A stretch of 64,000 bases of DNA from positions 62,001 to 126,000 of the forward strand of contig JAHBWG010000005.1 in the NCBI GenBank assembly GCA_019637095.1. The letters run 5' to 3'. The translations under genes were made by a program, and so were the position numbers. The notes beneath the pieces are model-generated. The model was given only the letters and a program-made list of their open reading frames with translations, was not told where the DNA came from and did no database searches. The DNA comes from Sandaracinaceae bacterium (GTDB lineage: Bacteria > Myxococcota_A > Polyangia > Polyangiales > Sandaracinaceae). Positions 57,931 through 64,000 of the stretch are shown here, one piece after another (position 1 is the first letter of the stretch; every line of letters starts with the position of its first letter).

Positions 57931-59013
57931 TCAGCGCGCGAGCGGCAGGCGCACGCGCTCGTCGGGGGGCGCGTTCTCGAGGCGCAGCACGCCGCGCGGG
58001 CAGACGTGCGCGCACATCCCGCAGCCGACGCAGGCGGCGCGCGTGAACGACTCGTTCCGCTGCGCATACGCGCGCACGTCGATGCCCATCTCGCAGTACG
58101 TCGAGCAGTTCCCGCAGCTGATGCACATGTCCGGCTTCACGCGGATGCGGAAGCGACCGAGCTTCTGCGCGAGCCCGAGCACCGCGGCCATCGGGCAGAA
58201 GTTGCGACACCAGACGCGCGGCCCGAACAGCGGGTAGACGCCGACGCCGACCACGCCGGCGAGCACCGCGCCCACGACGAGCCCGTACAGGCGCTTGATC
58301 GACCAAGGCTCCGCGCTCGCGACGACCAAGCGCAGCGTCTCGTGGCGCTCGCCCACGACGTGGTCGAGCGCGAGCAGCGCGGTCGAGAGGATCGCGAGGA
58401 CCATCACCGTGTGCACCGCGACGCGCTCGAAGCGCCACGCCGCCGCGCGCTTCGAGGTGAGGTGCCGCCACGGATCGCCGAACGTGTTCGCGAGGCCCCC
58501 GCAGCCGCAGACCCAGCTGCAGTACCAGCGCTTGCCGAACCGCCACGCGAGCAGCGGCGCCGCGATCAGCGAGCCGAGGAGCGAGTACAGCGCGAGGTGG
58601 ACGGGCAGGCTCGCGAGCGTGGCCGGGTGCAGCTTGTACCAGTCGAGCGGCCACAGGTACGAGAAGTAGAACTCCTCGCCGCCGAACCACGGCATCACCA
58701 GCGGCAGCAGGAACGCGAGCGCGATCTGCACCGCGACGTTCACGCCGACGCGCACCCGGTGGTAGCGGCCGTTGCCGTGCGCGCGCAGGTAGTAGATCGC
58801 CCCGCCCACCATCGCGACGGAGTAGATCGCGCCGTAGAGCATCCACTTGCTCGGCAGCCCGAGCGCGCGCGCGGCGGGCTCGAGGTGGTCGGTGAAGTAG
58901 AGGTCCACGTAGAAGCCGGTGAGCAGCGCCGCGACGAGCCAGCCTGCGACGCCGCGCGCGCGCCACCCCTCGCGCCATGTGGTGAGCAAGCCGTCTTGGC
59001 CTTGGAGATCCAC
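57931..59013 (-). CDS. NapH/NosR-like membrane polyferredoxin
   Basis: A 360-residue membrane protein with about six helices and soluble Fe-S regions. Two conserved Cys segments beside helices, RWYCSWVCGCGG and VWCRNFCPMA, are the NapH/NosR/RdxA type. The C-terminal ferredoxin domain holds two [4Fe-4S] motifs, CISCGNCSTYC and CVGCGMCAHVCP. Such proteins move electrons across the membrane to periplasmic acceptors. GTG 59013 follows GGAGG by 6 nt, one base after the stop of the FAD oxidoreductase gene. This pairing suggests that the oxidoreductase feeds or takes electrons from the polyferredoxin. Confidence 0.86.
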   Translation of the reverse strand: MDLQGQDGLLTTWREGWRARGVAGWLVAALLTGFYVDLYFTDHLEPAARALGLPSKWMLYGAIYSVAMVGGAIYYLRAHGNGRYHRVRVGVNVAVQIALAFLLPLVMPWFGGEEFYFSYLWPLDWYKLHPATLASLPVHLALYSLLGSLIAAPLLAWRFGKRWYCSWVCGCGGLANTFGDPWRHLTSKRAAAWRFERVAVHTVMVLAILSTALLALDHVVGERHETLRLVVASAEPWSIKRLYGLVVGAVLAGVVGVGVYPLFGPRVWCRNFCPMAAVLGLAQKLGRFRIRVKPDMCISCGNCSTYCEMGIDVRAYAQRNESFTRAACVGCGMCAHVCPRGVLRLENAPPDERVRLPLAR

Positions 59014-59014
59014 C

Positions 59015-60439
59015 TCAAGCCTCCGGCGCGGGCAGGGGGGCGTCGATCACGCTCGGCGCCGGCCCCTCGGGCGGCGCCTCGCGCGCGTCGCGCGGGACGA
59101 CGAGCGGCGGCACGAGCTCGGTGTCGAAGCTCGCCTCGGCGAGGTGCGACAAGACGTACGCGAGCGAGCGGCGCTCCTCGATCCAGCGGATCCACACCGC
59201 GTGGTCCCAGCGCCGCCCGAGCGCGTTCATGCCGACCACGCGCTCCCCCGCGAGCACGACGCGCAGCGTCGAGCGCACCGCGCCGCGCTCCTCGAAGCGC
59301 CAGTTGCGCTCGCCCTCGACGTTCATGCTCACGAGGCCGACGGTGGTGTGCTCGACGTCGGCGAGCTTCGACGAGTTGTAGAACACGCCCCGCGCGTAGT
59401 CGGCGCGGTCGCCGGCGAGCCGCCGGCCGGCCACTCGCCCTTGCGCCCGCGCGGTGTACCAGAGCGGCTCGGGCATCCGGGCGCCGTGGAACCAGCGCAC
59501 CGACGCGCAGTCGCCCGCCGCGAAGACGTCCTCGGCGCTCGTCTCGAGCCCTGGCCCGACGAGCACGCCGCCCCCCGCGTCGCGCGCCAGGGCGTCGCCG
59601 ATCCAGTCGGTGTTGGGGACGACGCCGATCGCGACGACGCACACGTCCGCGTCGTAGCTCGCGCGGTCCGTCCGCACGCGCGCGAGCGTGCCCTCGCCCT
59701 CGAGCGCCTCGACGTGCTCGCCGAGGTGAACGAGGACGCCGTGCGCGCGCAGGCGCCCGGTGATCCAGTCGGCCTCGGCGCGGTCGAGGGCGAGCGGCCA
59801 GAACCACTCCTCGCGCACCAAGAAGCGCGGGGTGAGCTTCGCGGCGAGCAGCACCTCGACCGCCTCGATGCCGACGAGGCCGCCGCCGATCACGACCGGG
59901 TGGCGCGGCGGCCCGCCGCGCGCCGCGTGCCCGTCCGGGCGCGGGCGGTACGGTGAGCGCTCGTCGGTCGCGGCGAGGTGCGCGTCCGGGCGCGGCGGCG
60001 ATCCCCCGCGGCTCGGGCCGCCCCACACCTCGCGCTCGAGCCACGCGAGGTCCTGGTGCGTCACGAAGTGGCCGACGCCGCGCAGTTCGGCGCCCGGCCA
60101 GGGCGTCGGCCGCGGGCGGCTGCCGCACGCGACGAGCAGCCGATCGTAGGGGAGCGGCGCGAGCCCGCCCGCGAGCCGCACGGTGTGCGCCTCCGGATCG
60201 AGCCCGACCGCGCGCGCCCGCACCCGCTCGAAGCGCTCGCGCGCGTAGAGGTCGCGCTCGTAGGGCTCCGTCTCCTCGTGGCGCAGCTGCCCGCTGTGGA
60301 TCCACATCAGCGCGGTGCGCGAGAAGAAGTGATCGGACTCCTCTGAGACGATCGTGATCGTCGCGCCCGGCTCTCGCGCGCGCAGCGCGAGCGCGGCCTC
60401 GATACCCGCGACCCCGTTGCCGACGATGACGACGCGCAC
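59015..60439 (-). CDS. NAD(P)/FAD-dependent pyridine nucleotide-disulfide-type oxidoreductase
   Basis: A 474-residue flavoprotein. GTG 60439 is preceded by TACCCT and 6 nt. The FAD fold VVIVGNGVAGIEAAL is at residues 3-17, the NAD fold PVVIGGGLVGIEAVEVL near residue 182, and the second FAD motif is SAEDVFAAGDCAS. There is no redox-active Cys pair, so it belongs with rubredoxin/ferredoxin-reductase-like or nitrite-reductase NirB-like flavin domains. An unusual Gly/Pro/Arg-rich insert of about 40 residues separates FAD and NAD regions. It is translated with the polyferredoxin gene next to it. Confidence 0.87.
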   Translation of the reverse strand: MRVVIVGNGVAGIEAALALRAREPGATITIVSEESDHFFSRTALMWIHSGQLRHEETEPYERDLYARERFERVRARAVGLDPEAHTVRLAGGLAPLPYDRLLVACGSRPRPTPWPGAELRGVGHFVTHQDLAWLEREVWGGPSRGGSPPRPDAHLAATDERSPYRPRPDGHAARGGPPRHPVVIGGGLVGIEAVEVLLAAKLTPRFLVREEWFWPLALDRAEADWITGRLRAHGVLVHLGEHVEALEGEGTLARVRTDRASYDADVCVVAIGVVPNTDWIGDALARDAGGGVLVGPGLETSAEDVFAAGDCASVRWFHGARMPEPLWYTARAQGRVAGRRLAGDRADYARGVFYNSSKLADVEHTTVGLVSMNVEGERNWRFEERGAVRSTLRVVLAGERVVGMNALGRRWDHAVWIRWIEERRSLAYVLSHLAEASFDTELVPPLVVPRDAREAPPEGPAPSVIDAPLPAPEA

Positions 60440-60445
60440 GCGGCG

Positions 60446-60451
60446 AGGGTA
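60446..60451 (-). promoter_or_regulatory. -10-like box TACCCT before FAD oxidoreductase gene
   Basis: It stands 6 nt before GTG 60439, as at 17092 and 24502. Confidence 0.5.
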
Positions 60452-60491
60452 CGCCGCCCGTGCGCGCGGCGTTACGAACAACGGGCGGCGC

Positions 60492-61247
60492 TCACTTGCC
60501 CGGCGTGACGAAGAGCGCCGCGACGTCCGTGCCGGCGAGCAGCCACCACGCGTAGGCGAGGGCGACCATCCCGACCGCGCGCAGCAACAGGCCGCCGGCG
60601 CCGGTGAGGGGCCCCTCGAGGTGCACGCGCGGCTGCCCTTCGAACCAGCTCGAGAGGCGCCGCGCGACGAGCACGCGCTCGCGCTCCACCCCGGCGCGGT
60701 AGCTCGCGCCGCGCTCCTCCACGACCCGCTCCTCCGCGGTGACGGTGACGCACGCGTGCGTGTGTCCCTCGGCGCGCGCCGTCTCGAGGTGTCCGCGCGC
60801 TTCGTCGGTGAGCTCGAGCGGCGCGGGGCGCCCGTCGGCCTCGAGCCCGTCGGGCGTGACCCGGCAGAGCAGCCACCCGCGCGCGGCCTGCGCCAGCTCC
60901 GCGAGCGTGCTGAGCGGCGGGAGCTTCGGCCGCTGGAACCGCCGCAGCCGCACCTTCGGCAGCACCTTGAGGATCCCGCCGAACCCTCGCCCGCCGACCG
61001 CGACCATGCCGCCCGCGTAGAGCACGCCGATCGCGCCCTGGCCGATCGCCACCACGCCGACCGCGCCCTGGCCGACCGCGATCACCCCACGGGCCACCTG
61101 CCCGATCGCGATCACACCCGTCGCCATCTGCCCGAGCGCGAACACGCCGTACGCGATCTGTCCCACCGCGAAGACGCCCGGCCGCTCTGGATCGGTCGAG
61201 AAGAGGTCCACGTCGAGGCCGAAGCATACGCGCGTCGCGCGGTGCAC
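60492..61247 (-). CDS. Protein with GVxAxGQ decapeptide repeats and membrane tail
   Basis: A protein of about 251 residues; the start is uncertain (GTG 61247 used, GTG 61211 possible) because no ribosome site is seen. Residues 20-80 are five to six tandem ten-residue repeats of the form GVxAxGQxAx (GVFAVGQIAY, GVFALGQMAT, GVIAIGQVAR, GVIAVGQGAV, GVVAIGQGAI), which suggests a regular solenoid or stacked hairpins. Residues 85-215 are hydrophilic with two Cys, and residues 222-243 form a hydrophobic helix. I do not recognise the family. It follows the FAD oxidoreductase divergence region on the same strand but has its own upstream hairpins. Confidence 0.6.
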   Translation of the reverse strand: MHRATRVCFGLDVDLFSTDPERPGVFAVGQIAYGVFALGQMATGVIAIGQVARGVIAVGQGAVGVVAIGQGAIGVLYAGGMVAVGGRGFGGILKVLPKVRLRRFQRPKLPPLSTLAELAQAARGWLLCRVTPDGLEADGRPAPLELTDEARGHLETARAEGHTHACVTVTAEERVVEERGASYRAGVERERVLVARRLSSWFEGQPRVHLEGPLTGAGGLLLRAVGMVALAYAWWLLAGTDVAALFVTPGK

Positions 61248-61278
61248 GCTCGGGAGTGAGGCGAGGCCGCGTGGCGGG

Positions 61279-61352
61279 AACGCGTCAGCGCTCCACGTAG
61301 ATCGGCGTGGAGCGCAGGCGCACGCCGGTAGACGCGCCGTGACGCGCTGACG
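61279..61352. promoter_or_regulatory. Overlapping hairpins in a divergent intergenic region
   Basis: GCGCTCCACG and CGTGGAGCGC form a 10-bp stem with an 8-nt loop (61286-61313). CGCGTCAGCGC (61279-61289) is also an exact inverted repeat of 61342-61352 (11 bp). The two structures share bases 61286-61289 and exclude each other. The 237-bp gap holds no gene I can support. Confidence 0.5.
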
Positions 61353-61471
61353 CGCCCGATGGGGACGTCCGTCCCCGGTCGATGCGCAGAAAACGGCCAG
61401 TTCTCGCGGCATCGGCGTTGGCGGCGTTCTTGCGGACCTCCCGTGCCGATGATCCGCGCCCGCGATTGTCG

Positions 61472-61477
61472 TACCCT
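61472..61477 (+). promoter_or_regulatory. -10-like box TACCCT before Flp-like pilin gene
   Basis: It is 7 nt upstream of GTG 61485, which supports this short gene. Confidence 0.45.
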
Positions 61478-61484
61478 CGATCCC

Positions 61485-61661
61485 GTGCGGCGCCTCCTCC
61501 AGGATCAGCGAGGGCTCACCACGGTGGAGTACATCATCATCCTGTGCCTCATCGCGGTGGTGGGCTTCGCCCTCTGGAAGCAGTTCGGTCAGACGGTCGA
61601 GTACAAGGCGAAGGGAGCGAACGACGTGGTCTACACGCTACCGACGGAGAGCACGCCGTGA
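61485..61661 (+). CDS. Flp/Fap-type pilin-like small protein
   Basis: A 58-residue protein starting at GTG 61485. A basic N-terminus, VRRLLQDQRG, is followed by LTTVEYIIILCLIAVVGFALW, in which Gly before the hydrophobic helix and Glu five residues later are the Flp prepilin pattern (cleavage after Gly, Glu+5, then Tyr). This implies processing by a TadV-type prepilin peptidase, not encoded here. The tail is short and polar. The stop overlaps the next GTG start (GTGA), so it is translationally coupled to a PSI-domain lipoprotein. It is too short for firm family proof. Confidence 0.68.
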   Translation: MRRLLQDQRGLTTVEYIIILCLIAVVGFALWKQFGQTVEYKAKGANDVVYTLPTESTP

Positions 61662-63343
61662 GGCGGGTGACGTATCGTCTCGGCGCGCTCCTCGCGTTCG
61701 CCGCCACCTCGTGCACCGCAGGGCGCGCGACGCCGGGGGAGCTGCCCGAAGCGCAGGTCCAGATCCTGCGCGAGATCCAGCTCACCGAGAGCGCGTTCCT
61801 GCCCGAGGCGGACGGGCGCCTCGTCGACGTCGAGATCTACGCCGACCGCCTCGCATTCCTCTACGACGGGACGCCCAAGGACGCGCTCGCGGAGGGACAG
61901 GTCGTGAGCGGCGTGCTGCGCGGCGGCTACCTGCGGCGGATCACTGCGGTGCGCGCGCCCTACGTCGACGGCGAGGGGCGCACCCGCGTGGAGGTGACGA
62001 CGGTCCCCGCCGAGCTCGGCGAGCTGATCCTCGACGGGCACTTCATCGTGCGCATGCGGCCGCGCGAGGGGAGCTACGTCAGCGTGGACGGACGGGACGT
62101 CGGCGGCGCGATGGCGCCGCTCGAGGAGTCCTTCTCGCTCTTGCCGATCCCGCTCGGGGGCAACGTCGAGTGCGCCGGGTCGGGCTCGACCGCCTACGAG
62201 ATCTCCCCGCGGTTCGGCATGACGGCGGACGCCGACCTCGAGATCGATCTGCGCTTCAGCCTCGGCCGGTGGCTCATCCCCCGCGGTGACCTGCACTACG
62301 CGCGCTTCGAGCTGAGCGGCTCCGTCTCGCCGGGCGTGACGATCACGACGCGGGACAGCGTCGGGGTCTCCTGCTCGTGGGACATCGCCGAGAGCCTGCG
62401 CGGGCGCGGGCTGACCGTGCCCAAGCGCGAGTGGGTGACGACGTTCCCGGTCGGGCCCGTGCCCGTGGTGGTGACCCACACGATCGAGCCCTCCTTCGCG
62501 CTCGAGTTCGGCGGCTCCGTCGAGACGGGCGCGACGACGATGGCCGCCGACGCGACGCTCGGCTTCCGCGCGGGCGCGGAGTACACGCCGGACACGGGCT
62601 GGCGTCCCATCTGGCAGCCGACGCGGACGGGGTCGGTCACGATGACCGCGGAGCGCGGCGGCAACACCAGCGTGACCGGCGGCCTGCGCGGCGGGGTCGG
62701 CTACCTCGCGAAGCTCTACGACGTGGCGGGGCCCGGGGTGGGGCTCTCGCCGCACGCGACGGGCACGTTCACGGCGAACCTCTGCGAGTGGGAGGCGGAC
62801 CTCACCGCGGGCCTCGATCTGCAGATCAACGCGCGGCTCGACATCCCCGTCTTCGACTACACGCTCGCCGAGTACACCGCGTCGCAGAGCCTCTTGAGCA
62901 GCACGATCGCCGAGGGCAGCGGCACCTTCCCCTTCGAGATGTGCATGGACGGCGGCGTGCCCGACGGCGGCGCGATGCCCGGCGCGGACGGCGGGGTTCC
63001 TTCCGCGGACGCCGGCGCCGGCGCCGACGCGGGCGCGTGCGCGATGGCGTCGAGCTGCCAGACCTGCAACGCGATCGAGGGCTGCGGCTTCTGCTCGAGC
63101 AACGGCCAGTGCATGAACGACGCGCAGCGCGGGTCCTGCCCCGGCGGCACCGCTGCTTGGCAGGACGGGCTCGCGGAGTGCCGCGACTGCTCGGGCTACG
63201 CCGACTGCACGTCCTGCCTCGGCGACTCGTTCTGCGGCTGGTGCGGCGGTGGCGGCGGGTGCATGACGGCCGAGGTCGGCGGCGGCCCGCCGGACACGTG
63301 CGGCGGCGGCTGGGTCTACACCTCCGTCACCCTCTGCCGCTGA
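61658..63343 (+). CDS. Large lipoprotein with two PSI-like cysteine domains
   Basis: A 561-residue exported protein. GTG 61658 overlaps the pilin stop; a lipoprotein-like signal ends in FAATSC. Residues 25-425 are beta-rich without recognisable family; long amphipathic strands (GVTITTRDSVGVSCSWD, FALEFGGSVETGATTM) could be a barrel or stacked sandwich. An Asp/Gly/Ala linker (about 435-465) leads to two PSI-type Cys modules, CQTCNAIEGCGFCSSNGQC and CTSCLGDSFCGWCGGGGGC. PSI domains mediate contacts in eukaryotic receptors and occur in myxobacterial surface proteins. With the adjacent pilin it may be part of a surface appendage or its anchor; this is inference. Confidence 0.72.
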   Translation: MRRVTYRLGALLAFAATSCTAGRATPGELPEAQVQILREIQLTESAFLPEADGRLVDVEIYADRLAFLYDGTPKDALAEGQVVSGVLRGGYLRRITAVRAPYVDGEGRTRVEVTTVPAELGELILDGHFIVRMRPREGSYVSVDGRDVGGAMAPLEESFSLLPIPLGGNVECAGSGSTAYEISPRFGMTADADLEIDLRFSLGRWLIPRGDLHYARFELSGSVSPGVTITTRDSVGVSCSWDIAESLRGRGLTVPKREWVTTFPVGPVPVVVTHTIEPSFALEFGGSVETGATTMAADATLGFRAGAEYTPDTGWRPIWQPTRTGSVTMTAERGGNTSVTGGLRGGVGYLAKLYDVAGPGVGLSPHATGTFTANLCEWEADLTAGLDLQINARLDIPVFDYTLAEYTASQSLLSSTIAEGSGTFPFEMCMDGGVPDGGAMPGADGGVPSADAGAGADAGACAMASSCQTCNAIEGCGFCSSNGQCMNDAQRGSCPGGTAAWQDGLAECRDCSGYADCTSCLGDSFCGWCGGGGGCMTAEVGGGPPDTCGGGWVYTSVTLCR

Positions 63344-63400
63344 CCCGCGCGCGGGGTAGGTCCGGCTGGTCGTGGCGGGCGGGGTGCACACCTACGGTGC

Positions 63401-63859
63401 ATGACCCGGCGCTCTCGTTCGCTCCTCTCGTTCACGGGCTCTCTGCTCCTCTCGCTCGCGCTCGGGGCGCTCGCCGCTGGCTGCGCCGCGCGCGTCGCCG
63501 TCGGCTACTCGACCGTCGCGCCGCCGCCGCCGTACGTGGAGGTCGTCGGCGTCGCGCCCGGCGCCGGCTACGTGTGGGCGCCGGGCTACTGGCAGTGGAG
63601 CGGCGCCCGCTACGTCTGGGTCCCGGGCTCGTGGGTCGTCCCGCCCGCGCCCGGCCACGTGTGGGTCCACTCGGGCTGGGTGGCGGACGGCGGGCGCTAC
63701 CGGTTCGTGCAGGGGCGCTGGGTCGCGCCCGGAAGACGCCCTACCGTGCGATACGCCCACCCGCCCGCGCGCGTCGTGGTGCGTCCGGGCGCCGGGTATC
63801 GGACCGTGCGCCCCGCGCCGCGGCCCGCGCGCCCGGGGACCGTCCGCGTGCGGCCGTGA
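63401..63859 (+). CDS. YXWGXW/WXXGXW-repeat lipoprotein
   Basis: A 152-residue predicted lipoprotein; the signal ends in ALAAGC. Residues 55-110 contain the aromatic repeats YVWAPGYWQWSGARYVWVPGSW and WVADGGRYRFVQGRWV, characteristic of the YXWGXW family seen in proteobacterial outer-membrane lipoproteins (function unknown). The tail is Arg/Pro-rich and basic. ATG 63401 follows the sequence TACGGT by only 2 nt and has no ribosome site. It ends 6 bp before the convergent partial gene at the right edge. Confidence 0.82.
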   Translation: MTRRSRSLLSFTGSLLLSLALGALAAGCAARVAVGYSTVAPPPPYVEVVGVAPGAGYVWAPGYWQWSGARYVWVPGSWVVPPAPGHVWVHSGWVADGGRYRFVQGRWVAPGRRPTVRYAHPPARVVVRPGAGYRTVRPAPRPARPGTVRVRP

Positions 63860-63865
63860 CGTCCG

Positions 63866-64000
63866 TCAGAGGCCGGTGACCGCGACCGAGTAGCTGCCGG
63901 CGGCGCTCCCGAAGCCGTCGACCACGATCATGTACACGCCGGGGCCGCCGTAGGTGGCGCTCACCCTCGACTGCGTGCTGCACGCGTCGTCGTTGCAGCC
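63866..64000 (-). CDS. C-terminus of a secreted protein with PPC-like domain (partial)
   Basis: Only the last 44 residues are inside the window; the gene continues beyond the right edge. The sequence CNDDACSTQSRVS followed by GGPGVYMIVVDGFGSAAGSY and SVAVTGL is typical of the pre-peptidase C-terminal (PPC) beta-sandwich found in secreted myxobacterial and Vibrio peptidases and lipoproteins. TGA lies at 63868-63866 on the minus strand. What precedes the domain, and whether this is a peptidase, cannot be seen. Confidence 0.75.
   Translation of the reverse strand, partial: GCNDDACSTQSRVSATYGGPGVYMIVVDGFGSAAGSYSVAVTGL

Overview
The window is very GC-rich DNA (well above 70 % by eye) that is almost fully coding. 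It most likely comes from a myxobacterium (phylum Myxococcota), probably a Polyangiales/Sandaracinaceae-type genome. Reasons: a MYXO-CTERM sorting tag on a cysteine-rich surface protein (45737-47479), many lipoproteins with Asp-Ala-Gly linkers, hybrid kinase/FHA signalling, DUF4388 and TPR/cNMP proteins, and a textbook sigma-54 promoter. No rRNA, tRNA, CRISPR array, IS element or phage gene was seen.

Layout. 1-2905: 3' part of a type II DMSO-reductase-family molybdoenzyme operon (alpha tail, Fe-S beta, haem gamma, TorD-type chaperone); the beta subunit resembles nitrite oxidoreductase NxrB. 2943-8869 (minus): hydrolase, DUF4156-like lipoprotein, DUF3516 helicase, receiver protein and FHA-kinase-receiver hybrid. 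9134-14755: small protein, SRPBCC/DUF5939 cyclase, convergent glutaredoxin/BolA pair, YihY membrane protein, lipoprotein, 1-Cys peroxiredoxin. 15041-19828: lipoprotein hydrolase and DUF4388 protein, OMP with calcium-binding-type repeats, two conserved hypotheticals. 19852-33020: fabD, hppA, amine oxidase, membrane proteins, secA, CAP-domain protein, TPR/double-cNMP protein. 33335-44272: membrane-anchored subtilase, a sigma-54-driven small RNA gene, lipoprotein, DUF465 protein, lolA, glycosyltransferases with glmS, and a paired M16 peptidase system. 44419-64000: cinA, envelope and cysteine-rich secreted proteins, a di-haem lipoprotein, a sulfatase-fold phospho/sulfo-hydrolase, an MBOAT/SGNH O-acetylation pair, a metallophosphoesterase, a NapH-like polyferredoxin with a FAD oxidoreductase, a Flp-like pilin with a PSI lipoprotein, a YXWGXW lipoprotein, and the C-terminus of a PPC-type protein.

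The strongest unexplained signals are non-coding. (i) A complete small-RNA gene lies at 35259-35740: paired upstream 15-bp repeats exactly 33 bp apart, a perfect -24/-12 promoter, a 5' hairpin, a C/U-rich repeat body and a Rho-independent terminator. (ii) A family of multi-hairpin elements starts directly at the stop codon of five genes (14756, 33021, 36480, 45736, 57844). Their stems keep pairing although the bases differ between copies. (iii) A TAnnnT box sits 6-10 nt before the start codon of about eleven genes without a Shine-Dalgarno sequence, which points to frequent leaderless mRNAs and decides several start codons.

Functionally the window is dominated by envelope biogenesis (SecA, LolA, GlmS, glycosyltransferases, O-acetylation), redox proteins, and signalling by cyclic nucleotides and phosphorelay. 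Start codons are often GTG and many neighbours overlap by 1-4 bases (ATGA, GTGA, TGATG), so translational coupling is common.
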